From: Thermacetogenium phaeum DSM 12270
GTDB taxonomy: Bacteria; Bacillota; DSM-12270; Thermacetogeniales; Thermacetogeniaceae
NCBI RefSeq assembly: GCF_000305935.1
Contig: NC_018870.1
Location: 1,776,001-1,840,000 of the forward strand
Direction of reading: 5' to 3'
Length of the DNA: 64,000 bases
This document shows, in pieces, positions 43,160 through 52,412 of this stretch. Numbering within the stretch: the stretch's first letter is position 1; every line of letters begins with the position of its first letter. A model generated the notes under the pieces. The model was not told the origin of the DNA and made no database searches. It saw nothing but the letters and a program-made list of their open reading frames with translations. The translations under genes and the position numbers were made by a program.

Positions 43160-43540
43160 ATGTCCGGAAAAAACCAAAGCAATGTGATTATCGTTACCTG
43201 TCCAGGAGGCTCCAACGTTTCTCTGCTGGCCTACAACGCCGCAAGCACTCTGGAAAAGCAAGGATACTGCAAATTCATCAGGCTGTCAGGTGATAGATTC
43301 CCAGAGAAGGACAGGCAAAAGCTATCTGAAGCTCAAAACAATACATCAAAATGGGTGCTGATCGAGGGATGCTCTAAAGGGTGCGCTAAAAAAGTGCTCG
43401 ACAGCGCAGGAGTTAAACCTGACGAACACTTCCTGGTAACCAGCATTGGTATTGAACGCGAAAATAAATTCGATTATACGACTGAAGAATTCGATAAAGT
43501 TCTCTTAGCAGTCAAAAAGATCCTGGAAAAATACTTTTAA
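43160..43540 (+). CDS. DGC-domain (putative zinc-binding) protein, divergent copy
   Basis: The 126-residue protein has the same family layout as the one at 40913: VIIVTCPGGSNVSLLAYNAA near the N-terminus and WVLIEGCSKGCAKKVLDSAG near residue 75, followed by an alpha/beta C-terminus. Fewer Cys remain than in the other copy (four in total apart from one at residue 37). GGGAGGT lies 6-7 bases before ATG 43160. It is transcribed alone and ends at a terminator 55 bases on. Function unknown. Confidence 0.8.
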   Translation: MSGKNQSNVIIVTCPGGSNVSLLAYNAASTLEKQGYCKFIRLSGDRFPEKDRQKLSEAQNNTSKWVLIEGCSKGCAKKVLDSAGVKPDEHFLVTSIGIERENKFDYTTEEFDKVLLAVKKILEKYF

Positions 43541-43596
43541 CAATAATATTTTTCCGCTCGTGCTGTCAAATGCGCTCTAAAAAGTCTCGACAAAAG

Positions 43597-43634
43597 AGAG
43601 AGGCCGTAGGTCTTTTCCTACAGCCTCTTTTTTG
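43597..43634. terminator. Bidirectional terminator between the DGC gene and tRNA-Leu
   Basis: AGAGGCCGTAGG and CCTACAGCCTCT form a 12-bp stem with one mismatch and a 6-base loop; T runs lie on the plus strand side and, read on the minus strand, CTCTTTTGT follows. It can end both convergent transcripts. Confidence 0.82.
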
Positions 43635-43641
43635 TGCCTTT

Positions 43642-43724
43642 TGGTGCGGAAGGCGGGACTTGAACCCGCACGGTTGCCCACACGCCCCTCAAACGTGCGC
43701 GTCTGCCAATTCCGCCACTTCCGC
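43642..43724 (-). tRNA. tRNA-Leu (anticodon GAG), CCA encoded
   Basis: Acceptor GCGGAAG/CTTCCGC, discriminator A and encoded CCA (43642-43644) are present. The anticodon stem CACGT/GCGTG carries loop TTGAGGG, giving anticodon GAG, which reads CUC/CUU. A long variable arm (TGGGCAACCG) marks it as a class II tRNA. Confidence 0.92.
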
Positions 43725-43817
43725 ATTTTTAAAATCCACTCTTATTATAAGGTCGACTAGACGGTTTTGTCAATAAGCACTCCCCATCCCGATAGAAGAG
43801 CGGGAAAACCGGCTCCA

Positions 43818-44042
43818 TCAGCACCCCGGACATCCGCTGCAGCTGCCGCGGGAGCATCCTCCGGAAGCCGCCTGGCTGCCACCTTCACCGCCGGACCCTT
43901 TCACAAAAGAAATGCCGGTAAAAAGCTGCTGGAGATTGCCGCTCTGGCAGGTCGGGCAAACGGCCCTCAATCTTCCGGACACCGTAGTAAACAGCGAAAA
44001 CCGGTGCCCGCAGTTTTTGCACTCAAAATCATAGGTCGGCAC
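43818..44042 (-). CDS. FmdB-family zinc-ribbon protein with Cys/Gly-rich tail
   Basis: The 74-residue protein begins PTYDFECKNCGHRF and continues to a second pair CPTCQ, giving the FmdB zinc ribbon; the tail is Gly/Ser-rich and ends with six Cys in GGCSRGSCSGCPGC. The GTG at 44042 gives the family-typical N-terminus and lies after GGGGGTGG; a TTG two codons further up is possible. Function of the family is not established. Confidence 0.83.
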   Translation of the reverse strand: MPTYDFECKNCGHRFSLFTTVSGRLRAVCPTCQSGNLQQLFTGISFVKGSGGEGGSQAASGGCSRGSCSGCPGC

Positions 44043-44187
44043 TGTCAAGCCACCCCCTTTGTCCCCTTTATTTTAAACCTTGTGCACACCCTTGTAAAGC
44101 TGTATTGTTGGACGTAACCCCTCCGGGGGAAAGACTAACGCGGTAGCGGCCTCGACAACCCGCCAGACAGGAGAACCATAGTACAGG

Positions 44188-45825
44188 TCACGGGGTGGAT
44201 GCAGAGCGGCGCTGCAGCTCACCGGCCCGCCCGAGACTTCCGAAATCTATCCTGCCCAGCGGGTCCACCTGAAAACCGGTAATACCTTTGCGCACTACAA
44301 AGACCGCCACCTTCTGAAAAAGGGGAATCACAGGGAGATCGGCCAGGATCAGCTCCTCCGCCTGCCGGTAAATTTCCCGACGGCGGGAGAGATGGCGCTC
44401 CTTCCGGGCCTCCTTGATCAGAGAGTCAAACCTCCCGTTGCCGTATTCTGTTAAATTGTTGCGCTTCCTCTCCCAGCCGGCAAAATTGCACGCCAGGATG
44501 TTCCCGGCTTCCGGGTAATCAGCCTCCCAGCCGAGGCGGAAAAAGGAATGCTCCCCCTGCCGCAATTCCCTCAGATACTCCTTCCACGGCCTTTTTTTCA
44601 GGTCGACCTCAACCCCTACTTTGTCCAGCTCTTCCTGAATCAAGCGCCCCAGCAGTTCATGCCCCGGGGTGTCGTTAAAGGCGAAGGACAGGAGAGGGAG
44701 ATTGAAACCGTAAGGATGGCCCGCCTCCGCCAGGAAACGCAAGGCCTCCTGACGACCAGAGCCCTCCCTCCGCGGTGAGTTCTCACCACCGCCGAGCTCC
44801 GGAGGGAGCAGCCTCTCCAGAGGCCTGCCGGACTCTCCCAAAAGGAGAGCAGTCAGCCTTTCCTTATCAATGGCCCGATCGATCCCCCGGCGCAGGTCAA
44901 CCTTCCTGCCAAAAGGTTCCTGACCCATGTTAAAGCCCAGGAAATAAAAGGAGAGCACGGGTTTCTTGACGAGAACGGCCTTATCTCCTGCCAATTCCCC
45001 GGCAAACCGGGACGGCACCCCGGTCAGAATGTCCACCCTGCCCGATGCAAAAAAGCGCCTGGCCTCCTGGGTGCTGCCTGTGGTGACAAAGGCCAGAGAA
45101 TTCAAGGAAGCCGCAGCCGTTTTGTGCCTCCTGTTCTTGGAAAGAAGGATTTCTCCGTCATTCCACCTGGCGAGGTAAAAGGGGCCTGTTCCGGAGACAG
45201 GGGTTCCCTGTTCCCCGTATCTGTCACCCCACTTCTCGGCAAGCTCCCGGTTGACAACAGCCAGGACCGGACTGCTGACAACGGCGGGAAAGGTCAGATC
45301 GGGCTCTTTTAAAAAGACCCTCACCGTCCTGTCGTCAACAACCACCAGTCCGGCAGCAGTGCGTCTTTTACCGCTGATAACCTCATCCGCCCCTTCGACA
45401 TTTTGGAGCAGGTACCCGTAGCTGCTCAGGCGCGGGTTCATCACCCTTTCCCAGCTGTATTTGACATCCCTTGCAGTCAGCGGCTTTCCGTTGTGGAAGC
45501 GCACCCCTTTCCGCAGGATAAAGGTATAGATCGTGCCTCCTGCATCCTCTTTCCAGCTTGCGGCAAGAACCCCTTTACAGCGGTTTTTTACCGGATCGTA
45601 TTCAACAAGGCTCTCGTAGAGGGCACCACACACCAGCTTCTCCTCAAAAGAAGAAATCCGGGCCGGATCAAGAAAGGCAGGGGATCTGGCAATCTGAACA
45701 CTTACCCCGGCCTCTCTCTCCACAACCCGGATGGTCAGGAGCACCACCAACAGAACGGCCGCTGCCAATGCCCCACATCGCAGCCAGATAGGAATTTCCC
45801 GTCCGCTCAAATGGAACCGGCGCAT
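44188..45825 (-). CDS. Peptide-type ABC solute-binding protein (SBP_bac_5), membrane-anchored
   Basis: The 545-residue protein has one N-terminal membrane helix (CGALAAAVLLVVLLTIRVVE, about 17-36) without a lipobox, then the family-5 fold: GVLAASWKEDAGGTIYTFIL, LRKGVRFHNGKPLTARDVKYSW, VSGTGPFYLARWN, LRRGIDRAIDKERLTALLLG and the C-terminal EADYPEAGNILACNFAG. No permease or ATPase is adjacent, so it is an orphan binding protein or works with a distant transporter such as the one at 36-39.7 kb. Substrate unknown. Confidence 0.88.
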   Translation of the reverse strand: MRRFHLSGREIPIWLRCGALAAAVLLVVLLTIRVVEREAGVSVQIARSPAFLDPARISSFEEKLVCGALYESLVEYDPVKNRCKGVLAASWKEDAGGTIYTFILRKGVRFHNGKPLTARDVKYSWERVMNPRLSSYGYLLQNVEGADEVISGKRRTAAGLVVVDDRTVRVFLKEPDLTFPAVVSSPVLAVVNRELAEKWGDRYGEQGTPVSGTGPFYLARWNDGEILLSKNRRHKTAAASLNSLAFVTTGSTQEARRFFASGRVDILTGVPSRFAGELAGDKAVLVKKPVLSFYFLGFNMGQEPFGRKVDLRRGIDRAIDKERLTALLLGESGRPLERLLPPELGGGENSPRREGSGRQEALRFLAEAGHPYGFNLPLLSFAFNDTPGHELLGRLIQEELDKVGVEVDLKKRPWKEYLRELRQGEHSFFRLGWEADYPEAGNILACNFAGWERKRNNLTEYGNGRFDSLIKEARKERHLSRRREIYRQAEELILADLPVIPLFQKVAVFVVRKGITGFQVDPLGRIDFGSLGRAGELQRRSASTP

Positions 45826-45892
45826 CCATTAAACCCCCTTCCCTCTTACCACATCCTGGTACAATCTATGAAGGGGGCCGTCCGCTTATGCT

Positions 45893-46933
45893 TTATTTCA
45901 TTTTCACGAGGCGCTCATTGGGTGTCTCCCCGGGAATCCTCCCTCGCTTGGTCAAGGGCGTTCCGTTGACCTCTTTAAGGTCGAGGGTCATATCGATGGG
46001 TGCGGCACCGGAGATGTAGCTGCCAACTCCAAAGGCATCCGCCCCGGCCTCGCTCAAAACCCTGATCCGCTCAGGAGTAAGGCCTCCGGATACGAAAATG
46101 CGGACATGATTATATCCTTTCTGATCCAGCCGCGCCCGCACCTCCTTGACCAGTTCCGGAGTGACGCCTCCCCGCTCCCCGGGCGTGTCCAGGCGCACGC
46201 CGGTCAGGCCCAGGCCTAAAGCTTCGGCGACCCTCAGGGCCTCCTCTGCTTCATCCTTAAAGGTATCTACGAGCACAGTTCGCGGCGCATCCGGCGGCAT
46301 CAACCTGTGGTAGGCCAGAGCAGCCTTTACGGTATCCCCGATGATCAGGATCATGGCGTGGGGAATGGTTCCCTGCGGCTCTCTACCCGCCAGCTTGGCA
46401 GCCAAAATGCAGCTGGCTCCGTCACATCCTCCAACGATAGCTGCCCTTTCCATTACCGGGGCTACCGCCGGGTGAATATGGCGCGCTCCAAAACACAGCA
46501 CGGGTTTCTCACCTGCAGCCTCCTTCGCCAGGCGAGCCGCCGTCGCCCAACCCGAAGAGCTCGCCAAAAAGCCCAGGATCGGGGTTTCAAAAATCCCGAA
46601 CTCCCCATACGGGCCCTTGAGGCGCAGGACAACCTCTTTCCCCTGCATGCTGCTGCCCTCGGGAAGCGCCCAAACCTCTACGTCCTTATCCTCAAGCAGA
46701 TCCATTACCTCTTTGATGCCCGCAAAAACACCTTCTCTGCGGCAGAACACCTCGGCCATCACCGGGGTGTTGATCAGCCCCAACTCACTTAAGATTTCGT
46801 GGGTTCTGACAAAGTAAATATCCGTCGTTGCTCCGCAGAGAATTTCCTCGGGAGTTGCCGAATAAAACTTTCGTTTCGGATCGATCCTGATCCCTGCAAC
46901 CCTGGCAAGGGAATCGATAAATGAATCCTTCAT
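45893..46933 (-). CDS. pncB: Nicotinate phosphoribosyltransferase
   Basis: The enzyme makes nicotinate mononucleotide from nicotinate and PRPP for NAD salvage. The start is taken as the ATG at 46933 (AAAGGGG upstream); a longer frame to 46978 exists. The 346-residue protein is the short clostridial/archaeal form: TDIYFVRTHEILSELGL, FLASSSGWATAARLAKEAA, the phosphorylated-His region FGARHIHPAVAP, VGGCDGASC, TVLVDTFKDEAEEAL, GVRLDTPGERG and the phosphate loop FVSGGLTPERI. Nearby nadE and a nicotinamidase-like gene at 59.9 kb complete a salvage route. Confidence 0.93.
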   Translation of the reverse strand: MKDSFIDSLARVAGIRIDPKRKFYSATPEEILCGATTDIYFVRTHEILSELGLINTPVMAEVFCRREGVFAGIKEVMDLLEDKDVEVWALPEGSSMQGKEVVLRLKGPYGEFGIFETPILGFLASSSGWATAARLAKEAAGEKPVLCFGARHIHPAVAPVMERAAIVGGCDGASCILAAKLAGREPQGTIPHAMILIIGDTVKAALAYHRLMPPDAPRTVLVDTFKDEAEEALRVAEALGLGLTGVRLDTPGERGGVTPELVKEVRARLDQKGYNHVRIFVSGGLTPERIRVLSEAGADAFGVGSYISGAAPIDMTLDLKEVNGTPLTKRGRIPGETPNERLVKMK

Positions 46934-46996
46934 CCCTTTAACCCCTTTCAATTTTGAATCATTACTCAATTTCGCCAACGGCTTCCCGCTGTCCTT

Positions 46997-47563
46997 TCAA
47001 TCGTATAAATATCTGTAAATCTCATAATTCTGCAAGACCGCCCTGACATACGCCCTAGTTTCCGGAAAAGGGATCTTGTCCAGATCGTCTTTTGTGCCCT
47101 TCCAGAGACCCGACCGCACCCAGGCCTCCACATTGCCCCGCCCGGCGTTGTAGGCCGCCAGGCCCGCTATAAGATTACCGTCAAAGTCCTGGAGCAGATG
47201 CTTTAAGTACCAGCTTCCGATCATCAGATTGATCTCCGGCTGGTAGAGCAGTTCTGTGTGAAAATCCTGCCACCCCGTCTGTCTGGCCACCCAACCGGCG
47301 GTACCAGGCATCAACTGCATCAAACCGAGCGCTCCCGCATCGGAACGGGCGCGCGGATTAAAGCCGCTCTCCACCTTTACCACGGCTACCAGGAGGCAGG
47401 GATCGATCCCGGTATTGACGGCAGCCCGAACGATTTCCTGCTTATAAGGCCACGGATAAAAGATCCGCCAGAACCACTTGGCCTGCAGGAGATAAACGGC
47501 AGCCACTACCAGCAGCAGCATAAACAAATACAGGCGCAGGCGCCTGATGTTTATCAAAAGCAT
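46997..47563 (-). CDS. Lytic transglycosylase, Slt type
   Basis: The 188-residue protein has an N-terminal membrane helix (YLFMLLLVVAAVYLLQA) and then a single goose-type lysozyme/SLT domain with the catalytic Glu in VVKVESGFNPRARS, followed by GALGLMQLMPGTAGW and GLAAYNAGRGNVEAW. It should cleave peptidoglycan outside the membrane. It lies 24 bases after coaE, probably in one transcript with coaE, ytaF, mutM and polA; this order matches other Firmicutes. Confidence 0.95.
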   Translation of the reverse strand: MLLINIRRLRLYLFMLLLVVAAVYLLQAKWFWRIFYPWPYKQEIVRAAVNTGIDPCLLVAVVKVESGFNPRARSDAGALGLMQLMPGTAGWVARQTGWQDFHTELLYQPEINLMIGSWYLKHLLQDFDGNLIAGLAAYNAGRGNVEAWVRSGLWKGTKDDLDKIPFPETRAYVRAVLQNYEIYRYLYD

Positions 47564-47586
47564 TGAGATACCTCATCCTGTTATCA

Positions 47587-48216
47587 TTACTTACCGGAAG
47601 TGCTCTCCACCCGGTGCCTCCGGTGGAGTTCTTCCCAGAGCCGCCTGACCTGACGTCTCGTATCTTCGGGGGTCGACCTGTTGTCGATCACCCTATCGGC
47701 CCTTCTGACCTTCTCCTCCAGGGGGATCTGAGCGGCAATCCGGCGCCGGGCGTCTTCTTCCGAAAGATTGTCCCTCCTCATCAGCCGCTTGAGCTGAGTC
47801 GGATAATCAACGTCAACCACCCACACCTCGTCCACCAACCCCTCCCCTCCCACTTCGTAGAGAAGGGGCGCATCGAGAACGGCTATCCTCTCGCTTCCGG
47901 ACTTCCTATGCTTGTTCAGCAGCATCTTTATTTCCGCCAGGATCTGGGGGTGGATAATCCTGTTGAGCCTGTCCAGCTTGGCCGGATCAGAAAAAACGAT
48001 CCGGCCAAGTTCCTTGCGATTCAGCGTCCCATCAGCGTTTAAAACAGCATCCCCGAACTCGGCAACGATTTCCCGTAAAACCGGCCCGCCGGGTTGCACC
48101 ACCCGGCGCGCGATTTCATCGGCATCTATAATTTGCGCCCCCAGTTCCCTTAAATATGCACTGACTAGGCTTTTCCCGCTGGCAATGCCACCGGTCAAAC
48201 CGATAACACGCCCCAA
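47587..48216 (-). CDS. coaE: Dephospho-CoA kinase
   Basis: CoaE catalyses the last step of CoA synthesis. The start is a TTG at 48216 with GGGAGGT 6-7 bases upstream, giving a 209-residue protein of normal length; the frame upstream overlaps ytaF. P-loop VIGLTGGIASGKSLVSAYL, the DADEIARRVVQPG segment, HPQILAEI and VWVVDVDYPTQLKRLMRRDNL with EEDARRRIAAQ are all typical. Confidence 0.96.
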   Translation of the reverse strand: MGRVIGLTGGIASGKSLVSAYLRELGAQIIDADEIARRVVQPGGPVLREIVAEFGDAVLNADGTLNRKELGRIVFSDPAKLDRLNRIIHPQILAEIKMLLNKHRKSGSERIAVLDAPLLYEVGGEGLVDEVWVVDVDYPTQLKRLMRRDNLSEEDARRRIAAQIPLEEKVRRADRVIDNRSTPEDTRRQVRRLWEELHRRHRVESTSGK

Positions 48217-48221
48217 CTTAT

Positions 48222-48866
48222 TTACCTCCCACCTGAGATGAGTTTGTATAAACCCAGTGTGCATAAAAGAATACATGCAGCGAGGGGGCCCTGCAGCCGC
48301 AACCAGGAAAGGGTATGGGAACGGCCGAAAAAAGCCCCTAACATCAAAAAGCACTGCTGGAAGATTCCAATGAGAACAACGCTCAAGATCCCCCCCAGGC
48401 CGGCCAGAGATGCTCCAAAGACCGCCCCCAGGGCATCTACGGAAAGGGCCAGGGAAAGGAAGAGCGATTCCCTGATGCTGATCTCACCTGAGGCATCGAT
48501 GTCCGCACGAAGCGGTTCATCAAAGATCTGGATGACGACCGCCAGCGATGCCAGCCGGAAGCTTACCAGCGTTCTGCAGTGTCCTTCTTCCCGGGGCTCC
48601 CGCTTTTTTTGCAGGCGGAGAAACCACCAGAAGCCGATGACCAACAGGATCAATCCAGCAATCCTGTCGCAAAGCGGCTCGGGCAGCAGATGTGCTACCG
48701 CACTTCCGCATAGAACGGAGATGCCCACGATCAGCACAGAGGTGCCGAGCATGGCTATGCACGACAACACCGGTATCTTGATCTGTCGCACCCCGTAAGC
48801 AAATCCGGCGCTGAAGGCATCGAGGCTCAAGGTAACGGCAAAAAAGAGCAAAGTTCCGAGCTCCAC
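48222..48866 (-). CDS. ytaF: Sporulation membrane protein YtaF (MntP-like fold)
   Basis: The 214-residue protein has six membrane helices in two repeats, each with an Asp in the first helix: TLSLDAFSAGFAYGV and LALSVDALGAVFGASL, as in the MntP/YtaF superfamily. Between polA-mutM and coaE it occupies the position of ytaF in Bacillus. YtaF is sporulation-associated with unknown mechanism; cation transport is suggested by the fold. GTG 48866 follows GGAGGGTGG. Confidence 0.9.
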   Translation of the reverse strand: MELGTLLFFAVTLSLDAFSAGFAYGVRQIKIPVLSCIAMLGTSVLIVGISVLCGSAVAHLLPEPLCDRIAGLILLVIGFWWFLRLQKKREPREEGHCRTLVSFRLASLAVVIQIFDEPLRADIDASGEISIRESLFLSLALSVDALGAVFGASLAGLGGILSVVLIGIFQQCFLMLGAFFGRSHTLSWLRLQGPLAACILLCTLGLYKLISGGR

Positions 48867-48943
48867 TTACCACCCTCCCCCCATCATCCAACTTATTAAA
48901 AAGGGGCAAGAGTGGTGCCTTTTTTCATCCCCTATCTTTAGAG

Positions 48944-49768
48944 CTACTTCTGACAGAAGGGACAAAAGAAAGCGCTGCGCCCACCTATTTTAGCCCTGAC
49001 AATCGGCTTCTTGCAGGAGGGGCAGGGAGCTCCCTCCCTCCCGTGCACTGCCAAGAGCCCCTGGAATTCGCCGGGGACACCTTCGCCGTCAACATAATCC
49101 CGCAGGGTAGTGCCTCGGTGAGCAACGGCCAGCCCCAGCACCTCCCGCATCGCCCGGTAAATCATCCCCTGCTCCCGGGAGCTTAAGGAATCCACAGATC
49201 GCTCCGGGTGGACCCGCGCCTTCCAGAGGATCTCATTGGCATAGATATTCCCTATCCCCGATATAAATGATTGATCAAGGAGAAGATTTTTAATCTGACC
49301 TCTTCTTCCCTTCAGCCTCCTCTTAAAGACATCCCTGGTCAGTTCCGGGTCCAGGGCATCGGGGCCGAGGGAACAGAGGGAAGGAAACCTCTCCGCCTCT
49401 TCATTGGTCAGGAGGTGAATGGTTCCGAACCTGCGGACATCGTGGAAGCGAATTTCCCCTCCGTTATCCAGCTGAAAGATCACGTGGGTGTACCGGTCGC
49501 TGGGGCTATCCGCTTCTGTATAAATCAGCCTTCCAGTCATCCGCAGATGGATCACCAAAACCCAGGAGGAGCCGATCCTGATCAGCAGGTGTTTACCTCT
49601 GCGGCCCACACCCGTTATCCTCTGCCCTTCCAACCGGGCGACAAAGAGGCCGATTTCCGGCGTTTTAACGGCTTTTTCCGAAAGCACCTCAACCCTTCGG
49701 ATCCGGTGGTTGACGATCTTCCCCTCCAGGGAGCGGACGATGGTTTCTACCTCCGGCAGTTCAGGCAT
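48944..49768 (-). CDS. mutM: Formamidopyrimidine-DNA glycosylase
   Basis: MutM removes 8-oxoguanine and FaPy lesions and nicks the strand. The 274-residue protein begins with the catalytic PELPEVETIVRSLEG (Pro 2 nucleophile, Glu 3) from ATG 49768, has the Lys in GRRGKHLLIRIGSS, the helix-two-turn-helix QSFISGIGNIYANEILWKA, and the zinc finger CPSCKKP...FFCPFCQK at the C-terminus. It overlaps the end of polA by 8 bases, so the two repair genes are translationally coupled. Confidence 0.97.
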   Translation of the reverse strand: MPELPEVETIVRSLEGKIVNHRIRRVEVLSEKAVKTPEIGLFVARLEGQRITGVGRRGKHLLIRIGSSWVLVIHLRMTGRLIYTEADSPSDRYTHVIFQLDNGGEIRFHDVRRFGTIHLLTNEEAERFPSLCSLGPDALDPELTRDVFKRRLKGRRGQIKNLLLDQSFISGIGNIYANEILWKARVHPERSVDSLSSREQGMIYRAMREVLGLAVAHRGTTLRDYVDGEGVPGEFQGLLAVHGREGAPCPSCKKPIVRAKIGGRSAFFCPFCQK

Positions 49769-52412
49769 CGGCCTCATCCACCTTGGTGAGATCGTACCAG
49801 TTAGGTCCCACTTCGATGTCCACCCGCAAAGGCACGGCCAGCTCCATTATCTTCTCCATACCGCTGCGGACAAGGGGAACCAGTACCCCCAGTTCCTCTT
49901 TCGGCAGTTCAAATACCAGTTCATCGTGCACCTGCAGAATCATGCGCGCCCTGAGCCCCCGCTCCCGCATCTCCCTGTCGACGCGCAGCATCGCCAACTT
50001 GATGATATCCGCCGCACTGCCCTGAATGGGCGTGTTGATAGCCGTCCTCTCACCAAAAGAACGCACATTGCGGTTGCTGCTCAAAAGGTCGGGGAGGTAG
50101 CGCCTTCTCTTTAAGAGCGTCTGGACATACCCCCGTTCCCTGGCAGCAGCAATGGTCTCCTCAATAAACCGCTTCACACCGGGATACTGCCGGAAGTAAT
50201 TGGCGATGTAGAGGGCGGCCTCCTCCCTGCTCACCCCGATGTCCCGGGCCAGGCCATATTCGGTGATGCCGTAAACGATCCCGTAGTTAATCCCCTTCGC
50301 CCTGCGCCTCAGGTCGGGAGTGACCTCCTCCGGGGCTACCCCGAAAACGGTGGCAGCAGTTCTGGTGTGGATGTCTTCCCCGTTGAGGAAGTCGGCAATC
50401 AGCCTCTCATCCCGGGACATGTGGGCGAGGACGCGCAGCTCGATCTGAGAGTAATCCGCAGCCAGGATCAGCCATCCCGGCTCAGAGGGAACAAAGGCCC
50501 TCCTGATCTTCCTCCCTGGCCCCATTTTGATGGGGATATTTTGAAGATTGGGTTCGGTGCTGCTCAACCTTCCCGTGGCAGTTATGGTTTGGTTGAAAGT
50601 GGTGTGGACCTTTCCCGTCTCCCTGTCAACCAGCCCCTGCAAGCCGTCGACATAGGTAGATTTGAGTTTGGCAAACTGCCTGTATTCCAGCAGCTTTCCT
50701 GCAATCTCATGGTAAGGGGCGAGCTTATCCAGGACCTCGGCATCGGTGCTGTAGCCGGTTTTCGTCCTTTTGATCACCGGAAGTTTCAGCTTTTCAAAGA
50801 GGATGTACCCCAGCTGCTTTGGTGAATTGATGTTAAAACCTTCCCCGGCCAGGGCGTAGATCTCCCCGACCAGGTTTGCCAAATGCTTCCCGAACTCGCG
50901 GGACATCTCTTCCAGCTGAGCAACGTCAAGCCTGACTCCGGTCAGCTCCATCCGGGCGAGAACCCCGGACAGAGGCAGCTCCAAGCTGGAGAAGAGCTCC
51001 CAGAGCTCATCCCTCTCCAGGCTTGTTCGCAGAACCGGCCATACTTTCCAGATCGCCCGGGCGCAACGCGCAGCCCTCGTAACTTCCCTGTCGAATGAAA
51101 CCACCTGCCCCAGGTATTTCAGAACGATCTCCTCCAGCGCCGGGCTGGAAAGGGATGGGTTCAAAAGGTAGGCGGCAAGCATGGTATCCCCGCTCACACC
51201 TTTAAGCTCCAGGCCGTTGCGGCTGCAGATGATCATCTCCGCTTTGGCATCATGGCACAGCTTGGCACATTCCGGATCGGCCAGCAAGCCGGAGATGGCA
51301 GCCAGCATTTTCTCCCGCAGCTGCCCCCGCCCGGAGGGAAATTCCACTACGGCACAGCTCTCTTCCCCCCAGGCCAGGCCGAGCCGGGTTAGAGGAGCCT
51401 TAAGAGGAGAAGAAGAGCCCCTGTCAAAGCACAGGGCAAACTCACCGGCCTTTTTTAACTCATCCAAGAGGGCAATGAGATCGGGCATCGTAGAGACGAT
51501 CCGGCAGTCCTCATCATCGGGTTCGGCCGCCGCTTCAGGCATCTCTTCCCGGAGGCTCTTCAAAAGGGATTTGAACTCCAGTTCCTGATAGATGCCGATC
51601 AGGGCATCGTAATCCGGCTCCTCCACCTTGAGGTCGCCGAAATCGACCTTAATGGGAACGTCCTTCGAAAGTGTCGCCAGCTTCTTACTGATGACGGCCT
51701 GTTCGCTGTACTGCCGCAGGAGATTGGCCACCCTGGGGGGGATCTTCTCGAGGTTGGCAAGGCACCCCTCGAGACTTCCGAACTGGTTGAGCAGCCTGAC
51801 TGCGGTTTTCTCCCCGATCCCGGGTACGCCCGGGATGTTGTCGCTCTGGTCACCCTTGAGGCCTTTCAGGTCCGGCACCTGAGCGGGATCGATCCCGTAC
51901 TTCTTCCTAACGGTTTCCGGAGTAAAGCATTCCAGTTCGCTAATTCCTTTGCGCGTGATGAGAGCGCTGGTTTGGGGGGAAACAAGCTGGAGCAGATCGC
52001 GGTCACCGGTGACGATGAGGACCCGGAACCCCCGCTCTTCGGCGGCATCCACCACCGCCTTGATCAGGTCATCCCCTTCGAAGCCGTCCAGCTCCAGAAC
52101 GGGAATGCGCAGAGCCTGAAGAACCCTTTTAACGAGCGGGAATTGAGGGCGCAGTTCGTCAGGAGTGGCCTTCCGGTTGGCCTTGTAGTCCTCAAAGTCC
52201 CGGTGCCTGAAGGTCATCCGGCTCCTGTCAAAGGCAACGGCCAGATAATCCGGCTTCTCCTGCCGGACGATCTTCTGCAGCATGGTGATAAAACCGTAGA
52301 CGGCGTTGGTAAACTGCCCACCGCTGGTGGTGAGAAGAGGAAGAGCGTGGAAAGCGCGGTGCACCAGGCTGTTTCCATCAAGAATCACCAATTTCTCCAC
52401 TGCCGGCATCAC
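49761..52412 (-). CDS. polA: DNA polymerase I
   Basis: The 883-residue enzyme has the 5'-3' exonuclease domain (LVILDGNSLVHRAFHALP; GFEGDDLIKAVV; TGDRDLLQLVSP; GDQSDNIPGVPGIGEKTAVRLL), a middle domain in place of the 3'-5' exonuclease, and the polymerase domain (LILAADYSQIELRVLAHMS; RRRAKGINYGIVYGITEYG; QVHDELVFELP). The middle domain reads FALCFDRGSSSP where proofreading enzymes have D-X-E, so proofreading is probably lost, as in other Gram-positive Pol I. It completes replication gaps and repair. Start near ATG 52409/52412. Confidence 0.97.
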   Translation of the reverse strand: MMPAVEKLVILDGNSLVHRAFHALPLLTTSGGQFTNAVYGFITMLQKIVRQEKPDYLAVAFDRSRMTFRHRDFEDYKANRKATPDELRPQFPLVKRVLQALRIPVLELDGFEGDDLIKAVVDAAEERGFRVLIVTGDRDLLQLVSPQTSALITRKGISELECFTPETVRKKYGIDPAQVPDLKGLKGDQSDNIPGVPGIGEKTAVRLLNQFGSLEGCLANLEKIPPRVANLLRQYSEQAVISKKLATLSKDVPIKVDFGDLKVEEPDYDALIGIYQELEFKSLLKSLREEMPEAAAEPDDEDCRIVSTMPDLIALLDELKKAGEFALCFDRGSSSPLKAPLTRLGLAWGEESCAVVEFPSGRGQLREKMLAAISGLLADPECAKLCHDAKAEMIICSRNGLELKGVSGDTMLAAYLLNPSLSSPALEEIVLKYLGQVVSFDREVTRAARCARAIWKVWPVLRTSLERDELWELFSSLELPLSGVLARMELTGVRLDVAQLEEMSREFGKHLANLVGEIYALAGEGFNINSPKQLGYILFEKLKLPVIKRTKTGYSTDAEVLDKLAPYHEIAGKLLEYRQFAKLKSTYVDGLQGLVDRETGKVHTTFNQTITATGRLSSTEPNLQNIPIKMGPGRKIRRAFVPSEPGWLILAADYSQIELRVLAHMSRDERLIADFLNGEDIHTRTAATVFGVAPEEVTPDLRRRAKGINYGIVYGITEYGLARDIGVSREEAALYIANYFRQYPGVKRFIEETIAAARERGYVQTLLKRRRYLPDLLSSNRNVRSFGERTAINTPIQGSAADIIKLAMLRVDREMRERGLRARMILQVHDELVFELPKEELGVLVPLVRSGMEKIMELAVPLRVDIEVGPNWYDLTKVDEADA

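Noticed and set aside
43570..43776. Plus-strand frame over the tRNA-Leu gene
   Set aside because: It is antisense to the tRNA and crosses the terminator.
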